11,550 bases of DNA, taken from NCBI RefSeq assembly GCF_937997535.1, contig NZ_CALKTT010000037.1:1-11550 (forward strand), written 5' to 3'. Within the stretch, counting starts at the first letter, position 1, and the number at the start of each line of letters is the position of its first letter. The stretch comes from an uncultured Campylobacter sp. (GTDB lineage: Bacteria; Campylobacterota; Campylobacteria; Campylobacterales; Campylobacteraceae). Both the position numbers and the translations under genes were made by a program. Below the pieces are notes generated by a model. It made no database searches. It saw only the letters and a program-made list of their open reading frames with translations, and was not told where the DNA came from. Shown here one piece after another: positions 6,588 through 11,550 of the stretch.

Positions 6588-6619
6588 ATGATGAATTTAA
6601 CGTCTTCAAATTCCATCAT
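6588..6619 (+). repeat. Second stem-loop ATGATGAATTT / AAATT-C-CATCAT
   Basis: ATGATGAATTT (6588-6598) pairs with AAATT plus CATCAT (6608-6619), with one bulged C at 6613 and a 9-base loop. It follows the first hairpin by 6 bases. Confidence 0.4.
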
Positions 6620-6762
6620 CAAATTTTAACTCATAGAATTTCGTCGATAAAAATTCCATTTCAGATTTTATTGGCTAAATTCCACCCCTGCGCTTTTGGA
6701 TAAAATTTCGTTCGTTTTCGAGATTAGATTAAAATTTTAATGACGGCAAAAGAAATTTTAGA

Positions 6763-6768
6763 TAAAAT
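6763..6768 (+). promoter_or_regulatory. Possible -10 element for metE
   Basis: TTTTAGATAAAATC contains TAAAAT here, 38 bases before the metE start. A near-identical TTTTGGATAAAATT lies at about 6696-6709 and could be an alternative promoter. Neither has a clear -35 box. I see no MetJ-box-like or S-box/SAM riboswitch-like sequence. Confidence 0.4.
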
Positions 6769-6806
6769 CAACACTTTCATACCAAAATTTTACTCAAAGG
6801 ATAGAG

Positions 6807-9089
6807 ATGAAGAGTTACGTTACGGGCTTTCCGCGTATCGGAGAGCAGCGCGAGTTAAAGAAGGCTTTGGAGAGCTATTGGGCGGGCAAGTGCGATTATG
6901 ACGCGCTAGAGCGGGTTGCTGCAGAGCTAAAAGATCGTCACATCAAATATCAGCTGGATGCTTGGAGCGGTCTAATTAGCGTGAACGACTTTTCATACTA
7001 CGATCTGATGCTCGATACCAGCGTGCTTTTCGGCGTGATCCCACAGCGCTTTGCGGCTCTTTCGGCGCATGAGCAGTATTTTGCGATGGCGCGCGGCAGT
7101 AAAGACGCAGTCGCGATGGAGATGACGAAGTGGTTTAACACAAACTACCACTATATCGTACCCGAGATCTCTGCGTATACGGAATTTAGCCTAAATCCTA
7201 GTAAAATTTTAAGCGAGTACAAAGCCGCGAAGAATAACGATTTTAAGGACTCCTGCGCGCTAAAGATAAATTTGATCGGACCTATCACCTATCTTGCACT
7301 TAGCAAATCAAGCGACAAAAGCGATCCACTCGCGCATTTAGATGCCCTTGCCGCGAAATATGAGGAGCTGCTAAAGCTTCTTAGCGAGCTTGATAGCGAG
7401 GTCGTGGTTCAGATTGACGAGCCGATTTTCGTAACGGATCGCGCGGCTGAGCTAGCGCCAAAGATCGCGCCGATCTATCAGCGCCTAAGCAAGGTTGCAA
7501 GCAACGTAAAAATCATCTTTATGACCTATTTCGAGCACGCAATCGAGGCCGTTAAAGAGATTGTAAAAACCGACGTTTGGGCGATCGGGCTTGATTTTGT
7601 TTACGCAAGCGAAGAGAGTATCAAAAAAGAGCTTCAAGCTTTAAAAGACGCCAAGACCGTGCTTTTTGCAGGCGTGATCGACGGGCGCAATATCTGGAAG
7701 AGCGATATCGATAAAAAGCTAGCTCAGCTCAAGGCCATCAAAGCCTACGTGCCAAAGGAGCGTATCTATGTGGGCACCTCCTGCTCGCTTTTGCACGTGC
7801 CTTTCACGCTAAAATACGAGGACAAGCTAAGCGCCGAGATCAAATCCTGGCTAAGTTTCGCGGTCGAAAAATTAAGCGAAATTTCGATTTTAACCCATCT
7901 TTTCTTTGAAATTCCGATGTGCGAGCACGGCATGAAAGCTTACGAGCAGAATCAAAAATCCGCCAAAACTCGCGCTAGCTCGCCGCTAATCCACGACGAG
8001 AAGGTTTCTACTCGCGTGAACTCGCTAAGCAAACTTGAACGCACCGATCGCTACGAAGATCGCATCAAGGTGCAGAAAAAAGAGCTCGGATATGGAATTT
8101 TACCTACCACTACGATCGGCTCCTTCCCGCAGACTGTCGAGCTCCGACAAGTCCGAAATGCCTATAAAAAGGGGCTTTTGGCGCGCGAGGATTATGAGAA
8201 GCAGATCAAAGCCTATATCGACGACTGCGTCAAATTTCAAGACGAGATCGGCCTAGACGTGCTGGTTCACGGCGAGCCCGAGCGTAACGATATGGTCGAG
8301 TATTTCGGCGAGCAGATGAGCGGATATACGTTCAGCGCCAACGGCTGGGTGCAGAGCTACGGCAGTCGCTGCGTGAAGCCACCGCTACTTTTCGGCGACG
8401 TGAGCCGCCCAAAACCTATGACCGTGGAGTGGATCAAATACGCTCAAAGCCGCACTAAAAAGATTATGAAAGGCATGCTAACGGGCCCGGTTACGATTAT
8501 GAACTGGAGCTTCGTGCGCGACGATAAGCCTCGCGAGCAGATCGTAAAACAGCTTGCGCTCGCGATTTTTGATGAAATTTCGGATCTGCAAGACGCGGGT
8601 ATCAAAATCATTCAGGTGGATGAGGCGGCGTTTAAAGAGGGTTATCCGTTACGCGCGGAAAATATCCCTGCGTATGAAAAATTTGCCGTCAGCGCCTTTA
8701 AGCTCGCCGTTAGCGCAGCCAAAGCGCAGACGCAGATCCACACGCATATGTGCTATTCGGAGTTCAACGACATAATCAAAACGATCGAGGCGATGGATGC
8801 CGACGTCATCAGCATCGAGACCGCTCGCAGCGGCAACGAACTGCTTAAAATTTTTAGATCGGTCGGCTACAAGCAGGAGGTCGGCCCCGGCGTTTACGAC
8901 ATCCACAGCCCGCGAATTCCTAGCGTACATGAGCTCGTAAGCCAGATCCGCGCGCTGCTTGAGGTGCTTCCGAAAGAGCAGCTGTGGATCAACCCGGACT
9001 GCGGCCTGAAAACGCGCAAATGGGAAGAGGTGGAGCCGAGCCTAAAAAATATGGTCGAAGCGGTAAGACTCATCCGCGCAGAGGCATAA
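6807..9089 (+). CDS. metE: Cobalamin-independent methionine synthase
   Basis: MetE (5-methyltetrahydropteroyltriglutamate-homocysteine methyltransferase) makes methionine in the cytoplasm without vitamin B12. The 760-residue length is close to the 753 of E. coli. The N-terminal barrel opens with the family motif FPRIGEQRELKKALE near residue 8. The C-terminal barrel carries all four zinc ligands that activate homocysteine: H647 and C649 in THMCYSEF, E671 in ISIETARSG, and C732 in NPDCGLKTR, equivalent to E. coli H641, C643, E665 and C726. The enzyme is complete and looks active. AAAGGA at 6796-6801, 5 bases before the ATG, supports the start. The gene stands alone and a strong hairpin follows it, so it is probably its own transcription unit. 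Its composition is backbone-like. Shorter open frames inside it on both strands are shadows. Confidence 0.97.
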   Translation: MKSYVTGFPRIGEQRELKKALESYWAGKCDYDALERVAAELKDRHIKYQLDAWSGLISVNDFSYYDLMLDTSVLFGVIPQRFAALSAHEQYFAMARGSKDAVAMEMTKWFNTNYHYIVPEISAYTEFSLNPSKILSEYKAAKNNDFKDSCALKINLIGPITYLALSKSSDKSDPLAHLDALAAKYEELLKLLSELDSEVVVQIDEPIFVTDRAAELAPKIAPIYQRLSKVASNVKIIFMTYFEHAIEAVKEIVKTDVWAIGLDFVYASEESIKKELQALKDAKTVLFAGVIDGRNIWKSDIDKKLAQLKAIKAYVPKERIYVGTSCSLLHVPFTLKYEDKLSAEIKSWLSFAVEKLSEISILTHLFFEIPMCEHGMKAYEQNQKSAKTRASSPLIHDEKVSTRVNSLSKLERTDRYEDRIKVQKKELGYGILPTTTIGSFPQTVELRQVRNAYKKGLLAREDYEKQIKAYIDDCVKFQDEIGLDVLVHGEPERNDMVEYFGEQMSGYTFSANGWVQSYGSRCVKPPLLFGDVSRPKPMTVEWIKYAQSRTKKIMKGMLTGPVTIMNWSFVRDDKPREQIVKQLALAIFDEISDLQDAGIKIIQVDEAAFKEGYPLRAENIPAYEKFAVSAFKLAVSAAKAQTQIHTHMCYSEFNDIIKTIEAMDADVISIETARSGNELLKIFRSVGYKQEVGPGVYDIHSPRIPSVHELVSQIRALLEVLPKEQLWINPDCGLKTRKWEEVEPSLKNMVEAVRLIRAEA

Positions 9090-9095
9090 ATTTCG

Positions 9096-9147
9096 CGCAG
9101 AACGGACTTCGCTGCCGGGCAAAATTCCACCCGGCAGCCGTTTTGCG
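9096..9147 (+). terminator. Intrinsic terminator of metE
   Basis: GCTGCCGGG (9111-9119) pairs perfectly with CCCGGCAGC (9130-9138) around a 10-base loop. Flanking CGCAGAACGG (9096-9105) can extend the stem against CCGTTTTGCG (9138-9147). It begins 7 bases after the metE stop and ends in a short TTTT. The almost symmetrical outer arms could also let it act on transcription from the other side. Confidence 0.65.
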
Positions 9148-9230
9148 ATAGAATTATGTGGAACGTTTATTTCGAGTATGGATTGTTAAAACAGCTGCGC
9201 GAAATTTTACTTCGAGCGAGTATTAAAAGG

Positions 9231-9450
9231 TAGTATGAAATTTCACCGCGTCTGCTTGGCAAGCATATTTGATAGCTGCTAAGTAATACGGCGATGTGAA
9301 ATTTTGCGCGAGATTTACGGATTTCTCAGTTGGGCATGCGCGGGATCTTTTTAAAATGCGACGTAAAATTTCATCTCGACTGCTAGCTTAGAATTTCATC
9401 GCAACTGCTCGTTTGATTGAAACGCGGAGCGTAAATTTTATCGCGATTGC
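9231..9450 (-). repeat. Four degenerate copies of a 25-base repeat
   Basis: Copies lie at 9231-9255, 9359-9383, 9384-9408 and 9426-9450; the second and third are exact tandem neighbours. On the + strand the shared core is close to AAATTTCATCGCGACTGC. By hand alignment the tandem pair share 18 of 25 bases, and the first and last copies share 16 and 17 of 25 with the 9359 copy. Weaker relatives on either strand lie near 9194, 9289, 9466 and 9996. Confidence 0.5.
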
Positions 9451-9483
9451 CCTGAAGGCGGGCTGGGGCAAGCGATAAAATTT
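9433..9483. repeat. Strong imperfect palindrome with GC-rich tip
   Basis: AAATTTTATCGCGATTGCCC (9433-9452) faces GGGCAAGCGATAAAATTT (9466-9483), giving 18 pairs with a 2-base bulge and a 13-base loop. The left arm is itself most of the last copy of the 25-base repeat, so the hairpin could be two inverted copies. T and A runs on both sides could allow termination in either direction. Confidence 0.6.
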
Positions 9484-9826
9484 TAAAATTTTCACAAATC
9501 AGTTCTTGCGCACACAAACCTCGTCAGCCGAATAAAAAACTCTGAAATTTGCAATTTTACGCGCCGCTAGATTAGAATTGCAAAACGCGAGCCAAAGTGC
9601 TGGTATCTTTGCGCTAGAAATTTTAAATTGCAAATTAAAATTTACATTATCTCGTTAGAATGGCTGGGTTACGAAACGAGGTCCAGCTCTGCTACGTTAA
9701 ATTTCAGCTCAAACTAAAATCTGTGTAGCCGCATTAAATTCGAGTTAGAGCCAAAATTTACGACGCGAAACTCGTTGATTTTAACTTGTGTTTTACACTA
9801 AAGAGCGAGGCTAGCGCAAGGCGCGT

Positions 9827-9870
9827 TTACGCTGCCACAAAATTAAAAGGGACTTTTTATGGTAGCGTAA
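9827..9870. repeat. Inverted repeat TTACGCTGCC / GGTAGCGTAA
   Basis: The 10-base arms at 9827-9836 and 9861-9870 pair throughout with one G-U. The enclosed 24 bases can form an inner AAAA/TTTT pairing around GGGAC. Confidence 0.5.
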
Positions 9871-9883
9871 GTTTGTAATTTGC

Positions 9884-9966
9884 AGTAAAAATTTAAAGCT
9901 ATGATTTTGGCTCATAAGGCGCAGCTTTTAGATGGTTTCTATCACGCCTTAAAGTGAGATTTTACT
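9884..9966. repeat. Nested imperfect palindrome of about 83 bases
   Basis: Outer arms AGTAAAA (9884-9890) and TTTTACT (9960-9966) enclose CTCA/TGAG and then TAAGGCG (9915-9921) with CGCCTTA (9945-9951). Pairing in the same nested order over this length suggests a folded RNA or a decayed palindromic element. Confidence 0.45.
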
Positions 9967-10065
9967 TAGTAATTTTGCGCGGCAGATTTTAACAGGCGGA
10001 ATTTTATCATCGCTGCAAAATTTAGGTTTTTAGATTTTATTTTGTAGAATTTTAGCCTCATAATT

Positions 10066-10113
10066 GCGATGAAGTGCGGCTCATCTTATTTCATAAGATT
10101 TTAGCGGCATCGC
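10066..10113. repeat. Nested hairpin GCGATG / CATCGC around ATCTTAT / ATAAGAT
   Basis: ATCTTAT (10083-10089) and ATAAGAT (10093-10099) form a perfect stem with a 3-base loop, inside outer arms GCGATG (10066-10071) and CATCGC (10108-10113). Confidence 0.45.
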
Positions 10114-10386
10114 GTTTAATTTATATGGCATGATTCCAAGGTGCTTATTTTGAAATCCTGCGGGTAGAACCTATGAGACTGCGTTTGCGAGGTTTTATAA
10201 GAATTTGATGGCAAACCGCTCAGCGCGTTTAAAAATTTTATTCGTGTGTAGAGCTCTCATTTGCATTTTAAATTTTGCCATTGTGGCGGAATTTTGCTCA
10301 CGTGGCAAGGGCTTGCATGCAAGGTGTCCATGAAATCTAAGGATTTGGACGCTAAATTTATTAGCGTGTTTAGTGACGCAATGCTG

Positions 10387-10417
10387 CGCCTGCGCATAAA
10401 ATTTTGCGTTGCAGGCG
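10387..10417. repeat. Hairpin CGCCTGC / GCAGGCG
   Basis: Perfect 7-base GC-rich arms at 10387-10393 and 10411-10417 with an inner GCA/TGC extension, followed by ATTAAAAAAACTTTTTCG. It is the best terminator-like element of this gap and could insulate the MBOAT gene from upstream transcription. Confidence 0.45.
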
Positions 10418-10440
10418 ATTAAAAAAACTTTTTCGCTTCG

Positions 10441-10446
10441 TATAAA
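10441..10446 (+). promoter_or_regulatory. Possible -10 element for the MBOAT gene
   Basis: TTCGTATAAATTTC contains TATAAA 62 bases before the MBOAT start, after a T-rich stretch (ACTTTTTCGC). It is the best candidate in the gap but only a moderate match. Confidence 0.35.
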
Positions 10447-10507
10447 TTTCGCGCCGCGAGCGTTTAAAAGCCGCAAGAGCTTTAAAAATTTAAATTGGAA
10501 AGATTGA

Positions 10508-11550
10508 ATGACATTTTTTTCGCCCGAGTTTGTCCTTGCTTTTTTAGCGTTTTTAATCGTTTATTGGACGCTCAAAAATCATATTTTCGCGCAAAAAATC
10601 CTGATCCTGTTAGCAAGCTACGGCTTCATGTGCTCCGTAAATCCGCGCTTTGCGCTAGTACTTGCGGCCTATAGTGCTTTCGTATATTTTGCAGGGGTGT
10701 GTATCGCGCGCGCTAATCGCGTAGTCGCAAAAGCCATACCGCCCGCAAAGCAGTCCTCGCACAAGAAAAAGCTCTCGCGTAAAGCGGCAGCTAAGCAGAT
10801 GAGCGCAGCAAAACAAGCCGGCATAGCAAAGCAAGTACAAAAAGCGGGGCTAGCGAAGCAAATTCCGTTACCAACTGCGAAAGCGCGTGCGGTGATGCTT
10901 ACGTCAGTTGCTGGCGGCTTATTTTTTCTCGCGTTTTTTAAATATTACGGCTACGTCAGGGAGTTTTTCAATGCCGCGCTTGCCGCGCTGCACTTAGGTG
11001 CCGTCGACAGCGTGGCGTTTCCGCTTGGAATTTCATATTATGTTTTTATGTCGATCACCTATTTCGTCTCGGTTTATAGGCGCGAATGCGGCGAGCAGGG
11101 CTTTTTGAGCTTGGCGTGCTTTTTAGCGTTTTTCCCTAGCGTCGTGATGGGTCCTATCGGGCGCGCTAGCGCTGCCAAGGGCGTAGAGCCAGTACTACCG
11201 CAGTTTGATCGCTTCAAGCACTTTGGCAATGCCGATGAAATTTATGTGCTTATAATTTTTGCCTTAGTTAAGCTGCTGCTTATTAGCGGCTATTTGGGTG
11301 CGTATTATAGCGATGTGATTTCGGGCGTTTACGGCGACGAGCCTGAGTCCTCCGCGGCGCAAATTCTAGCCGCACTGCTGCTTTACGGCGTGGTGCTTTA
11401 TACGAATTTTAGCGGCTTTATCGATATGGCGCGAGCGCTTGGGCTTGCGATGGGCTTTAAGTTGCCGCAGAATTTTAATATGCCCTATGCGGCTAAGAAT
11501 TTAGGCGAGTTTTGGGATCGCTGGCATATCAGCTTATCCACGTTTATACG
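10508..11550 (+). CDS. MBOAT-family membrane O-acyltransferase (AlgI/DltB-like), 3' end cut by window
   Basis: The open frame runs from ATG 10508 to the right edge (347 complete codons, no stop). An in-frame TGA at 10505-10507 rules out an earlier start, and GGA at 10497-10499 gives a weak ribosome binding site. Membrane segments lie at about 8-25, 29-65, 130-147, 168-190, 199-217, 244-266 and 284-306. MBOAT signatures are PLGISYYVF (172-180), FFPSVVMGPIGR (208-219), YTNFSGFIDMA (298-308), LPQNFNMPY (319-327) and EFWDRWHISLSTF (334-346), with the invariant catalytic histidine H340. Such enzymes take an acyl group, usually acetyl, across the inner membrane for O-acylation of surface polysaccharide or peptidoglycan, often with an SGNH partner encoded next door, beyond this window. 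The substrate cannot be told from the sequence. Between helices 3 and 4, residues 74-126 form an unusual basic loop with AKQ repeats. Confidence 0.9.
   Translation, partial: MTFFSPEFVLAFLAFLIVYWTLKNHIFAQKILILLASYGFMCSVNPRFALVLAAYSAFVYFAGVCIARANRVVAKAIPPAKQSSHKKKLSRKAAAKQMSAAKQAGIAKQVQKAGLAKQIPLPTAKARAVMLTSVAGGLFFLAFFKYYGYVREFFNAALAALHLGAVDSVAFPLGISYYVFMSITYFVSVYRRECGEQGFLSLACFLAFFPSVVMGPIGRASAAKGVEPVLPQFDRFKHFGNADEIYVLIIFALVKLLLISGYLGAYYSDVISGVYGDEPESSAAQILAALLLYGVVLYTNFSGFIDMARALGLAMGFKLPQNFNMPYAAKNLGEFWDRWHISLSTFI

Larger units (their letters stand above)
6451..6806 (+). other. Non-coding leader/intergenic region between the barrel gene and metE with tandem hairpins
   Basis: These 356 bases contain no credible gene. 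They hold a strong 51-base hairpin (6531-6581), a second one 6 bases later (6588-6619), a weak GAATTT/AAATTC stem (6636-6656) and three copies of AAATTCCA (starting near 6609, 6652 and 6685). Two possible -10 sites precede metE. I cannot match the hairpins to a known riboswitch. Confidence 0.6.
9148..10507. other. Gene-free 1.36 kb region rich in degenerate repeats and palindromes
   Basis: I find no reading frame with a credible start, ribosome binding site and protein-like composition. The longest frame (10195-10476, minus strand) has a composition dominated by the local AAATTT words. The region holds a 25-base degenerate repeat in its first 300 bases, at least eight imperfect inverted repeats along its length (including 9433-9483, 9548-9584, 9618-9643, 9827-9870, 9884-9966, 10066-10113, 10326-10350 and 10387-10417), and the likely promoter of the MBOAT gene at its right end. 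I see no tRNA-like or rRNA-like segment. It could be decayed genes, a cluster of REP-like elements, or an unrecognised structured RNA locus. Confidence 0.6.

Noticed and set aside
6451..6806. SAM riboswitch or MetJ operator upstream of metE
   Set aside because: The hairpins do not match the riboswitch folds I know, and no AGACGTCT-like tandem boxes are present.
8035..8775. Two 73-codon + strand frames and a minus frame within metE
   Set aside because: They are out-of-frame shadows of the complete metE gene, Arg/Ser-rich with no own start signals.
9235..9282. 15-codon frame with an AAGG-like site just before its ATG
   Set aside because: It lies within the first copy of the 25-base repeat, is very short and has no supporting feature.
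9231..9450. Possible CRISPR array
   Set aside because: Copies differ at about a third of positions, spacing is irregular with two copies abutting, and no cas gene is visible.
10195..10476. 93-codon minus-strand open frame in the metE-MBOAT gap
   Set aside because: Its composition is rich in Lys, Ala and Phe produced by local AAATTT words; no ribosome binding site or recognisable domain; it runs across several palindromes.

Overview
The window reads as chromosomal DNA of an epsilonproteobacterium, most likely a Campylobacter. The evidence is a PglB-type oligosaccharyltransferase, a carboxynorspermidine dehydrogenase-like enzyme, many AAATTTT-type words between genes, and TTTGCTATAAT-type promoters. 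The backbone is GC-rich for that genus (33 of 60 bases at 121-180), which suggests a higher-GC oral-type species such as the gracilis/rectus/showae group. That species-level idea is inference. Every supported gene is on the + strand, and most appear to be single-gene transcription units.

Layout: (1) 3-1217, polyamine-type dehydrogenase. (2) 1278-2405, a strikingly AT-rich gene for a TIR-domain protein with two further domains, a probable defence effector, lying between GC-rich flanks. (3) 2440-2649, the last ~69 codons of an MFS drug-efflux-type transporter with no 5' part. (4) 2804-3178, a small exported protein of unknown function. (5) 3430-5610, pglB, the N-glycosylation oligosaccharyltransferase, without other pgl genes nearby and with an abrupt composition change inside it. 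(6) 5866-6450, a small outer-membrane beta-barrel protein. (7) 6807-9089, metE, cobalamin-independent methionine synthase, followed by a hairpin terminator. (8) 9150-10507, about 1.35 kb without a credible gene, carrying a degenerate 25-nt repeat and many imperfect palindromes. (9) 10508 to the right edge, the first 347 codons of an MBOAT O-acyltransferase, cut by the window.

The genes do not form one pathway. PglB, the beta-barrel protein, the exported protein and the MBOAT enzyme all act at or beyond the inner membrane, while metE and the dehydrogenase are core metabolism. The main candidate for something new is the TIR gene. It keeps the catalytic-type glutamate, has a C-terminal module resembling domains I remember from exported proteins, has no recognisable defence partner gene, and sits beside a broken transporter as if the cassette had replaced its 5' part. 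The second candidate is the repeat- and palindrome-rich stretch between metE and the MBOAT gene.
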